Below the pieces are notes generated by a model. That model saw nothing but the letters and a program-made list of their open reading frames with translations, did not search any database and had not been told where the DNA came from. The translations under genes were made by a program, and so were the position numbers. A stretch of DNA of 64,000 nucleotides, taken from Motacilla alba alba (Eukaryota; Chordata; Aves; Passeriformes; Motacillidae). The DNA is taken from the NCBI RefSeq assembly GCF_015832195.1, contig NC_052019.1, positions 4,945,685 to 5,009,684 on the forward strand. Reading direction: 5' to 3'. Positions 22,907 through 36,424 of this stretch are shown one piece after another; the first letter of the stretch is position 1, and the number at the start of each line of letters is the position of its first letter.

Positions 22907-24263
22907 TCACGTGCCTTTGTGACCTTTCACAGAAAGTTCAGCCATAACTTGGCTCCCTATCAAGGATCAGTTCAGCCCATGTGACAACGTGGTAAGAACA
23001 CGTGTCAGAAAACATGGGGCCCATACCTGTTTGCAATTTCCTCCTTGCATCCATCTCTGCAGTCTGTGGGTTTTTATGTGATTTTAAGCTACCTCAGGTT
23101 TGCTCCAGGCTTTGCAGATCTCACACACAGACAGAGCTCCTCCTCCAGGACACTGCTGCAGTTCTGCACTGCTGGGACAGCCTGAGAGCAACAAAAACTA
23201 TTTCCATTTCAACTCAAGTGCTGTAAAACTTCTCCTTCCTTTCAAAATACTTCTCTCTTCCTCTTTTAAAGCCCTCCAGTGTATGTTAGCAAAGCAAAGC
23301 AGTACCAGGGAGCCTTTGAACAAGTTACAAAACCCATTTACCCTTAAAACCTTCTTTGCTGATGACACTGCTGTTTTTATTAATACATCAGAGTGCTGGC
23401 TGCACTGAGGTTCCATTAATGACTAGTCATAAAAGTGCTGTCCAGTGAGTGGAAAGAATATAGCTAGAGGAAGCTGCAGTCAAATCAACAAAGTCAGCCT
23501 GACCTGTTACAAAAAGGAGACTCTTTCACAGAATAAACACCAGGCATGCAGAACAGATTGTTCTTCAAGGTGAACATCACATACACAAACAGTGGCAAAT
23601 ACAGATCTTCAAAAAGCTTTCAGAAGTCCTTCAGTGCCTAAGAGAAAACAAGCTATGCCAACAAGGCCGTCACCTGAGCAAACTGTGCACACTGGTGAAG
23701 GAAGGAAGGAAAATTTAGAGTTCCTTTCTTAACCAGGTGTGCGTCTGCAAGAACAAGGCTCAGCCCTCTGTGTGATCTGGGCCCAGCTCAAGAGAGCTGG
23801 AGAGATCCTGGGGGAAAAAATGTACAGACAGATCAGATAATTAATACCTATTCCCTGGCAGCAGACAGGTCACAAGGAATTAATTTCAATTCCATCCCTT
23901 CCGTGACTAGGCACTAATAGCCTGTCTCACACACTCCTTGGCAGCCTTTATTTAGTGTTGCCTTGGATAAGTAAGCCTCCATCTCCTCACCTTTATCCAG
24001 GCTGAGTAGAATCCAACTCTGTAAATCATCTTGTGAACAACTCATGGAATAAAGGGGTCACAAATCATTCTGCTGAGGTTCTTTTGTGAGCATCTCTGTG
24101 TCTTTGTCCATGAATAATGAGAAACAGCAGAGCCACAGGTGGGCTTGTTGGATGAAAATGCTTTAAATGAGGAGAGGTCACTGTGTCTAAACCCTCACAG
24201 TGTTGCTGCCCAGACACTGGATTGAGCAGGGAACAAGACAAGCTTTAATATTAGTGAAAGAAA
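22907..24263. other. Unannotated DNA
   Basis: No gene is seen. A plus-strand frame near 23100-23408 contains the short peptide F-A-D-D-T-A-V-F, reminiscent of a reverse-transcriptase catalytic motif, but nothing around it supports that reading. Confidence 0.45.
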
Positions 24264-24505
24264 TCAGAATCATGGAATGATTTGTGTCAGAAGAGGCTTT
24301 AATGATCATCTCATTCCACCCCCTGCCATGGGCAGGGACACTTTCCACCACACCCAAGCAACCTTGGAGCTGGTTGCTCCAAGTCCCATCCAGCCTGGCC
24401 TTGGACACCTCAAGGGATGGGGCAGCCACAGCTTCTCTGAGTAATCTCCTCCAGTGCCCCATTCTCCACAAAGAAGTGGTAACAGCTTCTTTATTGCCTT
24501 GGTGA
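24264..24505 (-). repeat. CR1 LINE 3' end
   Basis: Plus strand opens with 'cagaatcatggaatgatttg' and runs through 'catcccatccagcctggcc'-type sequence, 'gggatggggcagccacagc' near 24414 and the 'ctccagtgcccca' block. This is the reverse complement of the classic avian CR1 3' end. 5'-truncated and non-coding. Confidence 0.9.
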
Positions 24506-27065
24506 GAGATGCATAAAATTCATGGAGTATGGGGTTTCCCAGAACATGAGCCTTCTATGGAAGCTCACAGTACCTCAGTGTAGTACTCTCAGAAACCACA
24601 AAGGTTTCCTGGGATTTAAACGCTGGACCTTTACCCAAACCTCAATGATAAGTTAATATCAGGGAGAAAAAGACAGAAAACAAAAAAAAAATACTGATAT
24701 TCCTGTTACAAAACCTCTATCTAGGACTGGGGCTGGTGAAAGGTCTACTGTGGAAATCCTGCTCCTCCTAAAGGCTTCATTCATGATACCACATCAGTGG
24801 ACATACTTAAAGACTCTTAAAAGAGTTTCAGGTGTTAATTAACAGCATTTATTTTGTGTTTGCTTAAACAAACCACTGTTTCCAGTTTCTATTCAAAAGA
24901 AAGAAATGCTAAAAATAAAAAATCCTCTAAGTAATGCATCATGTTTGGCTCAGGAACAGAGCTGTCTCCAAATAACCAAGACATGAAGGTATTGCTTTAA
25001 CTTGGAAGTTACACAGTGAATGAGGCTGAAAAGGCTTTTAGACAAAGAAAAAATGGGAAACAAGGAAATTTAATAAGGAAATTTTAAATTTGTCCATGAC
25101 ATTCTTCAGCTACAGCTGTAAATTATATACACCTGGAGTGGGAAGTCTAAAAGCTCTTACAAATGACCAAACATGCCTGTCATTGAAGTCATTGAAATTA
25201 GTAAGGAAAATGGATGAAACCTTACTCTTAGTTCATCTCAAATAGAGGATTTATCCTTCAGTTTCTCCCTGTCAAAAATAGGAACTATTATTGGTATGGC
25301 TAATGCTTTGCCCTTCTGCTTTTAAGGCTCAGTTAATGGCTTAGCAGTAGTAAAAATACTAAAATTAGCATTTTACATCTGGTTGATATTCATTGCTGTA
25401 GTAATACCCTAGCTCAGATCTGCTCTGTGGTTAGAATGAAAATAGTAAGGAGCTCTGACCAGGAGACATTATCCTTCAGCATTTATGTTTGTATTTATTG
25501 ATGCACACAAAGCCATCAGGTGTTCCATTCAAATATGTTATTTCAACATTTCTAACCTAATAACCGCTTCTATTGTCCTCATCTGCTTGGGTGGAGTTCC
25601 AGATATTTAGTGTCATTTTCCTTTTGAGATGAAAAAATTGTGCTTATATTTCAAGCTAATAAATAGTAATTTACAGTAGTTGTTTGTGAGGCTCTGAAGA
25701 GCCCAACTGATTTGGTTTTTTCTTCCTTAATATTTTAATTGTTTGTTTGTTTTATTCTTTTTAGAAATCAGCTATATTCAGTCACTGGCACCACCAGGCA
25801 GTCCCAGACACTTCTGGGGTAAGGTTATGGAGTAACACAGATCCCAATCTTTTATTACCTCCTTATATTAACTTTATAGCCCATATTTGCATCAGACTTG
25901 AGTCACTGGACTAAATTAGGTGAGGAACTAACCTTTGAAAAATTGCTACCTCAAAGCATCATACAAAATCAAGAAGTAATGACATGGAAATAGACTTTGG
26001 TTTTGGAGAAATAAATGTGACAAAAAAAGCCCTCATTCCATATGACCTACAGAAGAAATTCAGACTGGCAAAATTGCTTTTAGTGGCTTGTTTCCTAAAC
26101 ACAGCATTTTTTCAAAAAATAAAGACTAGGATTTATATTTTTTCTTCCTTAATAATTTAAATGATGGCTTCCTCCCCAGAAGCTTCATCACTGAAATGGG
26201 AAAGAATAAGAGAAAAATCAAATGCAATGGGTCATCTTGTAGGTTATCATCAATAATTCATTAGGCTCTGTGGTGGTATTCTGGCCTCTTATGAATACCA
26301 TCTATTTCATCTTGTAATTATATTAAACCTAGCTGGGAAGTTCTCAATGTACCTCAGGACCTTTATCTTTGGTGAATATTAGTATTACATGTATAATGTA
26401 TATTATTTGCAGTATAATTATGAAGGAGAACCATTAACAGCCAGTATGGTCTATGTTGGAATTTTATTATCCATTTCCCCTTTTGCCTATTTTATTTTAA
26501 CATTGCAAATGATACGAGAGGGAAGTTGGCAGCATCCACCCTGCTGGCAGTCAAGGCTGGGTCCTAGAAACATGGACTTGGCCAAGCTGGAAGAGCAGGG
26601 CTCTTCTGTGCATGATTGTACCTAAATTATGGTCACCTATACTTTTATAATTGAATTTTTTTATGATTGAAATTCAGCTGTAATTCCCCAAAACAGATTG
26701 AGAAAACTGAAGATCTTTGTGCAAGAAGAAATGCCAGTCCCACTGATATTACTGTAACTGGCTGTGAAAAAGAAGCTTATAGATTCTTATCTGAAGGCAT
26801 CAAAATCTCCCCATAATAACAATTAAAACTTGCTGCAACCATGAGTGAAGAGCATAGACACACCAGTGCTGCAACACTGGAAATGTACAAAATCAAATAA
26901 TGGCCAGTTTCACTCATTCCAGCTACAGCTGATGCTCTCTAGCATTAAGAGCATGGGATAAGAGAATGTACAGAGGCTCACAGGCTTCAAACTTCAGACA
27001 AGCCCGCAATAATACATCTCTGCATGCACAGCTCATCTTCAAACTGAACCCTGACTTGATTCCCA
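24506..27065. other. Unannotated AT-rich DNA
   Basis: No gene or recognisable repeat. Several long A/T-rich stretches (for example 25,050-25,130 and 25,720-25,770) have no notable open frames. Confidence 0.55.
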
Positions 27066-27182
27066 GTTTAAAACAAACAAACAAGCAAACAAAACACACT
27101 CACAAAAAAAAACCACCAAAAAACAAACCAAAAACAAACAAACAAAAAAAAAACACCCAAAAAACCAAAAACAACAAACAAA
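27066..27182. repeat. A/C-rich low-complexity tract, degenerate (CAAA)n
   Basis: About 117 bases composed almost wholly of A and C, with repeated aaac and caaa units and A-runs up to ten. The lysine/asparagine/threonine-rich peptide it can encode is an artefact of composition. Confidence 0.9.
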
Positions 27183-29134
27183 GGATCAAACCCCTAAAAG
27201 CATAAACCCAGCTCATGGCAAATTTGCTTCCAATGATCACTTTCCATGACATGATAACTCACAAGTCACAGGTGCCCCACTGTGTAAATTAGGGTAATAG
27301 CTGTAATTTGGAAACAATCAAAGCATCCTTAGAAGTGGCTTCTCTTCTAATAAAAGGTTTTTATTTGTATAATAGTTTCAATTTCCACTGCAAAAAGCTA
27401 TCAGTAAGACCACTCTCTATTGAGGTCTAAATTAATCATGAGATCTACACAAGATGTCTAAAAGAACTGTGCTCCTTTGACCTGCTACTTTCTTTGGGGT
27501 TTAGTGTCAGATATTGACAACCAAGAAGTTTTTGTTGCAAGGTGTTTGCTCAGTGAAAATTTCAGATTAGCCAAACCTATTTCATTGAAACCAGCCCCAA
27601 GGATTTCCCTTTGCAGTCAGATCTAATCAGGGGAAAAAAAAAATTTGGGCTCAAAGAGAACACAATCAACAAAACATTGCAGGCAGCTTTAATGAAAGCC
27701 TAAGAGTCACTAATGAGGCGCCAGTCATAGCAAGAAACAATGAGCAAAGTCATCTGCCCTTAGGTCAACACAATCTTCCCCAAATGAAAGATTTCTTTGC
27801 ACTTTTCAAACATATAAAAGAAATACAAATGTCAAAATCCACGGCAGAGAAGTGTCATAAACACTTCTGTTGGTATGAGAAACACCAATATACCTCAATA
27901 GGTATATGAATGAAGTCCTGTAATCAGAATTGAAGGCAAAACCCAAAAGTCAGTGATTTTTAATTGCTATAAATTGTTTTCTCTATTAATGGGACCATGA
28001 TTTAAAATAATTTAATTGCCTTGATTTCCAAAGGAGGGAAATGCATGGTGTGGCAGATTTTCAGGAAGTGAAAATCATAACCTTTATTCCTTTTTTTGAT
28101 TATTGTCTGTAGGATAAAAATTATCTGGTCACATACACTTCAGAAAACCTGCTTACATATACAGTATCACATATAAAATATGACACATGAGCTCAACATC
28201 ATTACAACCAAATCCTTTTATTTTACCCTTATTTATTAATTTTCCAATAGATTTCTTTTGGGCTTGTTGAGTACCTGACTGTCTTTGAGAGGATTTTACC
28301 CTGCACTAGGAGCAGTCATTCCCAATTGCATAGACTGAACACTCTCCTCCAATGCCAGCGCTTCTGCATAATTTTAGAACCTAATTAAAAAGTGTTTCTG
28401 ACACAAAATTCCCAGGTCAGCAAGAGTAGATTAGAGAAAAACTCTCTTGACCAGCCTCTGCAAAATGAAAACGATTGATCTGATTCACTTATTTCAAATA
28501 CCATTTGCCTTATGTCTTTTCTTCCTCCAGCATCACAAGTGAAATCAATAGTGCTCCAGGTTTCCTGATTATTTCACAGAGATAAGAAGTTCCCTGGTTT
28601 TGTTAGAAAAGTTTTATTTTGCAAACAACCATTCTTTACAAAATGTTCTTTTAAAAGAACAAGGAGGCAGCTATAGAAATTCAGCTCTTATCTCTATCAG
28701 ATTAATTGCAAGCTGATTATCTACATTCTTCAGTTATTAAAACAAATAAACAAATAAAAATTCTAAAAAATCAACTAAAGAAATCCAAAACCCAAACCAA
28801 ACAAAGTATTTCGATTATAGTTCTACTACCTAAGCACAAGATTTTTTTTTCTAATGTTGGGCCACTCCTAATCAGGAAAAATTCCAAGTGATCTGGAAGG
28901 CACTAAAATTTCACCACAGCAGAAAACAAACTCTGACTCAACAGCCTGGGGTGAAGTTTCTGCTCTCCAAAACTCAAGTGAGAACTCTGATTCCTGCCTG
29001 TTACTCTCCAGGTAACCAGAAATCTCAACATGAGAGACATCCAGGGAAAAAGGGATGGGGAGCTTGGGAGGGGATTGGAATGACCAGTGGAGGGATAATG
29101 AAGAGCTCAGAAAACCAAAAAGAATTAATGGGCA
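27183..29134. other. Unannotated DNA
   Basis: No gene is seen. A second, shorter A-rich patch lies at about 28738-28803. Frames of 114-119 codons on both strands at 28868-29247 overlap each other and partly the LTR fragment that follows; neither looks coding. Confidence 0.5.
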
Positions 29135-29320
29135 TCCAGCCACTGGGTGGGCTGGGGATGCACAAAGAGTTGGGAGGGGACACAGCTGGGACAGTTGATC
29201 CCAGCTGGACAATGGGATATCCCAAATGTAGCATCCTCAGCCCATAAACAAGTGGAGAGAGGATGCTGACCAAGGACTTGCTGATCATCAAGCTGGTGGT
29301 GAACTTATGGTTTTCCTACA
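29135..29320 (+). mobile_element. ERVL-type LTR fragment
   Basis: Contains 'gttgggaggggacacagctg' at about 29170 followed by an 'aatgggatatcccaaatg' segment, landmarks of the same LTR family as 8650-9146 in the same orientation. It continues toward 'gacttgctgatcatcaag' near 29275. Both the first part of U3 and the 3' end are missing or unrecognisable, so this is a truncated copy with soft edges. Confidence 0.6.
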
Positions 29321-30044
29321 CAGATCGTTTCTGATTCTAGCAATTGTTACCCAGCTTCATTCCTAAGGCACACACTACCATCCATTTCTTTCATTTTTCA
29401 CATGCTGCCAACATTCTAATGGCCATCAGCTTCTTTCCTCTGCACACAACTTAGAAAGAATGCAGACAAACTTAACTTCCCTGAAAAATATTTTTGAAGC
29501 AACTTGATCGTTTTGTGGAACCATTTCGTTGGAATGCTGACATTAACCTGTATTTCACTGTATCAGGACAGCACATCAATTTGAAAAGGCTGTCTCAGGT
29601 CTGGAAATAATATAGTGGTGTTATTGCCCTATAAAGAAGTAAAGCAAGAATTATTTGTGCCCCAAATTGCAAGAATATGACTGTATTCTTTCACCCACAA
29701 AACAAACTTGTTTGCTAAATCCATACTTTTCTCACCAAATTTTGCATTTTTCAGAGCTCATGACTTTCTTGGTCCTGTCTCAACACATGCTCAATCCTTT
29801 GAACCAGGTCATTTCCTTATCAGAGCTATTGACTTCTCCAATGTCAATAAAAACGCTGTTAATTGCTTCAGCACAGCTTTTGTGCCTCTCTGCATTGTAT
29901 CATTTTAGACAGCATTTCAATTTGCTTATATTTATTTTCTGCATCTAGATTTTATCAACGTTTTCCTTCAGGAAACAGGAAGTGTTTTACAAGTCACTGG
30001 AATCACCCACAAAAATTTTGGGGTCGGTAAAGCCAACAAAAGGT
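29321..30044. other. Unannotated DNA
   Basis: Nothing recognisable; no gene. Confidence 0.5.
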
Positions 30045-30120
30045 TTTTAAATGATTTGTCCAAGATGAGTCAGTAAGTACAGCTACAGACAAACCCTGGA
30101 GATTTAACACTTGCTTTTTT
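30045..30120 (+). repeat. Possible MIR-like SINE relic
   Basis: 'aaatgatttgtccaagatga' followed by 'gtcagtaagtacagctacag' resembles the MIR 3' core (gactTGcCCAAGgTcac, then agtaagt-ggcagagc) with heavy divergence. Weak evidence; short match only. Confidence 0.28.
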
Positions 30121-33100
30121 CTCTAATCACAGAATGAAAACACTGCTGTCTCACCAGGCTGTCCTTACTGCTTCAAGTGGAATTTATTCCACCCCTACAC
30201 GGCCTCTAAAGTCCCATTTCTGTGATAGCACATAGATTTTTCATTACCTCTTGACAAAATGCTTAGTACTAGTGTTTATTTTATCCCACTCCAGGCAAAA
30301 TAACTGGAAAGGGATAATAATGAGATCCCAATATCTATGGATATTTGGCATACTTTTCTTCTAGAATAATATGAGATAAACAATATTTAGGCCAAGATTT
30401 TAATTTTTAAAGGCTTCTAAATTTTCCAGAAATTAAAATGTCACTTATGCAAAAACTCAAAATTTTGGAGGTTCCTTTCCTTTGGAAAGGATGATTATAA
30501 TAACTTCTATAATTATCTTCCTTGCCGATTTTTTGTCTCACAAAAATGCCTTCAGAACGGTTTCAAATAATAAAATAAGTCCAACCCTTTCATCCTATGG
30601 GCAGAGCATGTTTTAGGGTTATTTTAGCAGTACAACTGAAAAAGTTTCTGTTTCCCTGTACATGCATCACATTGCACCCTTGACTCACCACTTCTTCACT
30701 CACAATCACATGCTGCAACCTTTTTTGATTCTTGCCCTCAAAGAAGGATCTGTGCAGTCAGTTGGAGTGTTTCCAATATTAAAATATCAAAATTCTTTTG
30801 ACTCAGAGAATTAGAACCTTCATTAAAACAAGGATCTCGGCATAGATTTCTACCCCACATCAATCTGTGTTTTAATCTCAAATCTTTGAAATGGTCAGTT
30901 CCACCTTGTTTCTGCCAGACGAAGAACAAAGTCTGACTTCCAGCAGCACGGAAATGCAACCCTTGTTTTATGTACCAGCTTTATTGGTTCTGTGCTCTGC
31001 TGAGCTAATATGACATATTATATTATAGCTGAAATATTATAATGAATTGTGTGAGGTTCACATTAGTTTGAAAGCATTCTTTACCAAGTTTGTGCTACCA
31101 TCATTTGCAAGTCAATACAAAAAAGGAACATAGCAAGAAAGCTAATCTGGTGTGCTTTGTATTGGACTCTTTCTCATTAGTGTCAGAAATTAATTGCAGC
31201 ATACACAAATAACTCAGGACAGCTCTGCTTCTCTCCTATATTTAGTGACTAAGGGAATTTTCAACAGAAGTCTCTAAGGGACTCTGCCTTACACGAAGCT
31301 CTCAACCACAGAAAAGATAAGTTTCTAAGTAATGCACTAATGTAAATAACATCAATATAAATGTAGATGTAAATCTAAATCTAAATATATATACATACAC
31401 ACATACACATACATTTACATGAATAATGTATTTGGGTATGGCTCTGGGAACTCTCCAGCTTCAGAACTGTGGCAGGAAGTTGGGAACACAGTGACACTAT
31501 GGACCATCCCTGACACCTGGATGTCCTCCCTTCACTGTGATTACTCAACATGGAGGGAAAGCTCTCAATTTTCATAATGTGTGTACTTCCTTACTGCTGG
31601 GGAAGGGAAGGGGAAATGTAGTAGATAATAATAATAATAATATTAAATAAATACATATAATAAATATGACAGATACATACAAATATAATGATAATAAAAA
31701 ATTACAACCTTTGCCTCTTTAACACTTAGAATTTTCTGTCTTCACAATCATATCATTAGATATGAACAGCTTCAATCCACTTCTTCCCTTTCAAGTCTTC
31801 AGCACCTCAAAAAGTTTTCATCATGTTCAATTAATCGGAACGATTTCCAGTGCTTGTTTTCTTTATTGTTTTAAAGACTTTCTGCCAGGACACCTCTGGC
31901 ATTGGACATCTTGGCAGCGGCCACTGCTGGTGGATGGATCTCCAATCAGTGGAGTTCAGCATCTCACAGGTATCAGCATTATCCTCCTGTCAACCCCATG
32001 ACACCGGGCAAGATCGATGCCCCTTCCCTGCCGGCCTCTGCTCCTGGATTGCTCTTGATTTATTGTGTCTGAGCCTGGCAAGAGGGTGCAGATGGCTTTT
32101 AATCAATCAGAGGGTGGGGATGGAGCTGCCCCACTGTACAACATGCTGCTGGTCTATAAAACCATGTGTGTCAAGCACCAGAGGAATTCCAGTTACCAAA
32201 GGCAGGAGCAAGGAAATCCTCCTGAGTCAAAAAACCCCAGAACATGTTGTTCACAGATAAGCTGCAGAACCCCACAGAAGGAGGAGGCTGTTGGTGGGGC
32301 AGTGTTTGGTCTTTGATTTTGCAGGTCATAAAGATCCAAGGCACAGCAGAAGTGTGGATTACAACCACAATGTGGTTTATGTCACAGGCTTTATAAAGTG
32401 ACCCCATTGCCAATGTTTCCCAAGCCCACAGCATTGCAGCAGCTTCAGAAGTAGACATATAAAGGTGACATGAGGATGAGCAAGTCTAATATATTTTTTA
32501 AATTATAATCAATGATAATTATAGTGTAATTCTGGTTATATAATGGAATAATGTCAGTTCTTTATAATCCAATAGGTAAAATATCCCAGCTGCTCCTTAT
32601 ACTTTTCTCAAGAAGCATTTGAAAATTGAACAAATTGTTCCAGGGTACACCACAGGAATGTGGAATGCCCTGGTAATTTCATACATATTTCAGAGAATTT
32701 ATCACTTTCTTTCTGATGAGTTTTTGATTCTTACAGACCAGGTTGGAGTTTTGTCGTCACTTTTGTTGTGTCTCTTACAATGCCTTTTTTTTAAATATGA
32801 GAAGCTAAATCCATATTAAAAAGCTGGAGCTGTAGGTTTAATTACCAAGGAGAAGCATCCACACTTCAGAGCTAATCCTTATTCAATACATGACTTCGTT
32901 GGAGTTACTAGGGAGTTCTCAAGACTTTCCTAAGTTTCTTCAACCTTTACAGCTTGACCCCACTAACTAAATCCTTCAGGATGCTTCCCACTGTAATTGG
33001 TGTGTCTAGGCCTTGGTCTTCATTTGATATGCAACAAACAGCTGTCCAAGCACAAGAAAAACCATAAGGTGTGATTCACTTTGATTCATCCCCTCTTCCT

Positions 33101-34095
33101 CCAGTCCTTAAGACATTGCCTGCATCCAAAACTCAGCAGGGTATACAAGAAACAAAGTTAAACTTGACAAGCCAGCTTCATCTCCGATGTTTAATGACAC
33201 CCTTCTGCTCCCTGCTCACATTGTCATCTTCAACACAAACAATTTTTATGTAAATGGATTGTAAACTATCTTAAAAGAAGATTCTAGACTAGACTTTTGC
33301 ACCAGCATGGTGTGCAAAATGAAGCTTAATGTTAAAGTCATTGCAGATGTCCATGGGAAAAGAAACTTTCTTAAATAACTCAATCTTTTCCAAAGTTTTT
33401 TAGAGGATGATGAAAAAACAAACCTTGTTAAAGAACACTCACATCATCTGTGCACAGGACAAGATATAGAGAAAAAAATTAAAACAAAGAAACCATACAT
33501 AAGGGAGAAAATATCTTACCCACTTCTGTTTGCCTTGGATTGATTCAGCCATGGGTGCCAGGGCTTCTCATAGAGCTCAGACTGGGTTGGGATTCTCTCT
33601 TAGCATGGAAATCAGAGGATAAACACATGCAACTGAGGTTGATCTCTGAACTCCCTTTCTAATCAATAGAGAGAAACAAGACTTTCATGGAAGCCATTTA
33701 AATCACCCATCTGAAACATCTGAATCCTGGAATTGCCTGTTTCTCTGCCCATTAGGAAAAAAAAAAAAAAAAAAGAAACTGGATGAGTAGGCAGCAGGAT
33801 CTTGTCTAAAGCTGAGTGCATAACGTGCACCACTCTTATGCTGAACAAATCCATGAGGGGAATTTTCACCAGCAACTGAAAAACGTTTGAGAATACAAGG
33901 ATAACTCAAATTCCACTCCAGCTTTCCTCCAGACAGGCTAGATTTGATAGAAAAGTTTTATTCCCTCCTGTCCCTTCAACAGAAAAATTCTTACTGACAT
34001 TAAAGTCCCTTTGCAAAAGGGCTGATCATAATTGCATATCTGCATGAAAATTGGATCCATGTATAAATTGAAAAAGTGCAAAAGCAACTGGAAAC
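30121..34095. other. Unannotated DNA with minor simple repeats
   Basis: No gene is seen. Simple-sequence patches occur at 31378-31412 (ta/ca-rich) and 31625-31690 (ataata-rich). A G/C-richer stretch at 31890-32300 has a TATA-like 'ggtctataaaacc' near 32152 and a plus-strand frame of 136 codons (31850-32260) without recognisable domains. A run of 18 A lies at 33757-33774. Confidence 0.5.
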
Positions 34096-34305
34096 AGACT
34101 AAACTAAAAGAGGAGAGATTTTGAATAGGTAATGGGAGAAATTCTTCCCTGTGAGGGTGGGCAGGCCCTGGCACAGGGTGCCCAGGGAAGCTGTGGCTGC
34201 CCCTGGATCCCTGGAAGTGTCCAAGGCCAGGTTGAAAGAGGTTCTGAGAAACCTGCTCTGGTGCAGAATGTTCCTGTTCCTGGCAGGGGTGGAACTGGGG
34301 TTTTT
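34096..34305 (+). repeat. CR1 LINE 3'-end fragment
   Basis: Plus-strand CR1: 'gggagaaattcttccctgtg' near 34135, 'ccctggcacagggtgcccag' near 34168, 'gctgcccctggatccctgga' near 34196 and 'aaggccaggtt'. It stops before the terminal 8-bp-repeat tail, so the extreme 3' end is missing or eroded. Confidence 0.88.
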
Positions 34306-34509
34306 CTTGTTTGTGAATGAGTGGAACTAGTTAAACTGCTGCAGCAGCCAGCTGAGAAGCAGAAACACTTAAATATTGTGTGCTGTGCCCTGCATGAGGA
34401 GCTGTGATGTGGGGAACTTGTCATCACTGTGTATTATTATCACATTATTTTTAATTAAGGGATGGGACCACAGTTTTAAGGAAGATTTTTTGCTCAGGTA
34501 AACATCAGT

Positions 34510-35225
34510 CTCAGAGGCTATGTGATTTTAGAGGAGCAAGCAGTCAGAGGAGTAGTCTCAAGCTCTTTGTTACAAGGCAATATAGAACTTTCTAACCCAA
34601 TGAATAGATGCCACAAGGTTTATTTTGCTTTCCTAACCTATCACCTTTACTCACTTCTACTGCACTGCAGATATTTTATCCAATAAGCTGCTATCTCACA
34701 TGCACCCAAATGCTTCTAACTTCTAAACTCTTAGCTTACTCTATACAATCACACCCCTACATTATAAACCCTCCACCATCTTATCAATAGTTTCTCACTT
34801 ACTTAAGGCTTTCTTACTTACAATTATAGAAACATTAGTTTATGATTTTTCTACTTAATGTCTGTGTATTTTATTTTGCATCAACCCAAGCTTCTCCCAA
34901 GGCTGCAGATCAAACCCTTCAGTGTCTGTGGAAGCTTTTATGTTTCCATTTCCCACAACTGTGCACAGCCTGCTGACCCTGCAAGGTCCCCAGGGACTGC
35001 AAATTGGACACTGCTGACAGCTGCAGGGTGTTTGCTGTTGAGCAGCTCTGCAGCTTCACTTGCAGTTAATTCCAGCATCAGCTGCTGTCAATCCCCATCT
35101 CCAGGTGCAGCAGCTCAAATGCCCACTGTGCTTACAGGGAGATTTCTCACAGGGGTTTGCTCCTTTGTGCTTCGGGTGGCAGCCCTGGACCACCCTGGAT
35201 GTTTCTGTCTGTGTGTCTGACCATT
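34510..35225. mobile_element. Probable ERV-derived block, orientation and edges uncertain
   Basis: The stretch with 'ccacaaggtttattttgctt' near 34611, 'ccaataagctgctatctcac' near 34679 and 'ctgcagatcaaacccttcag' near 34902 is one I associate from memory with songbird retroviral repeats. I found no TG/CA ends with matching flanks and no coding remnants. It could equally be unique sequence. Comparison against a passerine repeat library would settle it. Confidence 0.35.
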
Positions 35226-35522
35226 GCTAGATCCAGAAATCCTCTGGGGGACTTCTAAGATGCCTTCTGCAAGTGACAATGGTGAATTTTTAAAAAATCA
35301 GGAAATCTAATGTAAGCATTTAAATCAAATTAAAAGAGGCTTAACAGGATGAGAGAAACCAGGAGGCACAGAGGTGGAGCCAATGAACAAAGTGCTGTTC
35401 CCAAAATGTCTCCTCTTGGATTTGATCACACAGGCAAAGAGAAAGCTCTGCTTGATCTTTTTGTTGCGTTCCTTCAGGAGAAGCTTTAGGAGGATTTTTA
35501 CAGATTTCAATGTAGAATAAAA

Positions 35523-35735
35523 ATCATAGAATAGGATAATGGAATGGTTTGTGTTGGAAGAAACCTTACAGACCATCTAATTCCACCTCCCTGCCATGGT
35601 CACTCAGAGCTCCACCCAACCTGGCCTTGGACACTTCCAGGGATCCAGGGGCAGCCACAGCTTCCCTGGGCACCCTGTGCCAGGGCTCAGCACCCTCACA
35701 GCAAAGAGCTTCCTCCTAATGTCCAATTCCCTAAT
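35523..35735 (-). repeat. CR1 LINE 3' end
   Basis: Begins on the plus strand with the terminal-repeat-like 'atcatagaataggataatgg', then 'ggtttgtgttggaagaaacc', and continues through 'ccacccaacctggccttgga' to 'gggcaccctgtgccaggg' near 35668 and 'cctcctaatgtccaa'. This is the reverse complement of the avian CR1 3' end with the tail intact, 5'-truncated. Confidence 0.92.
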
Positions 35736-36424
35736 AAAAGAAACTGGGCTTGTTCATGTTTAACATGTCTTTAGGGCAAATAAATTGTTTTGGATGCCAT
35801 GAAAACTCTGTTGCTATGGGCTCTGTAAAAATAGACCATCAAAAATTGTTTCTGTGGGCTTAAATGAGGAAAATCTTTGGAGGAAGTGATAATATAACAA
35901 ATTCACAATCTGAGAAGAACACAATAACTCTGTGCCACCTCTGAAATAACCTTGTTTCACTGCTGAAAGAAGAGAAGATTTGGCAAAAACTGGTAACAGA
36001 GGAGTAAGTTTCATTGGCAGTAATCTAGGGAAGATACTGAGAAAGTCAGATGCCTGCTGAACTACATTCTTGACAGTGTTGAAATTATTCCTCAGGGTAA
36101 AATTTTTGCTATGTACTATGTAGCATCTCTATCTGTCACAGAGGTAAAAATTAATATTAAATACAACTCTACCTGTCAGATGCAGTTAGTTTTACAGAGC
36201 AGCTGTGCTCACAATATTAATCTGGTGTCCAGAATACAGATCAAGGGCATTTCTGGATCAGTACTTCTGATGAGTAGAAGGCTGCTTTTTCTGAAAGCAC
36301 TGCCAGTGACCAGCCAAAAGCAATTTTCCCTAATGAGTGACATAAAAGATACATTAATGGAACCTACAAACTTTTTTTTTTTCTAACCCACACCTCTTTT
36401 CCAGGAGGAATAAAGAATTACACT
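35736..36424. other. Unannotated DNA
   Basis: Nothing recognisable; no gene. Confidence 0.5.

Noticed and set aside
23100..23408. Peptide F-A-D-D-T-A-V-F in a plus-strand frame, like a reverse-transcriptase catalytic motif
   Set aside because: No other reverse-transcriptase motif lies at the expected distances in any frame, and the surrounding DNA does not resemble a LINE; an eight-residue match is within chance for this much sequence.
26966..27205. Lysine/threonine/asparagine-rich 79-codon frame
   Set aside because: Direct product of the degenerate (CAAA)n tract at 27066-27182.
31850..32260. 136-codon frame near a TATA-like box, possible gene or LTR
   Set aside because: No recognisable protein; no LTR ends or target-site duplication found; local G/C content explains the open frame.
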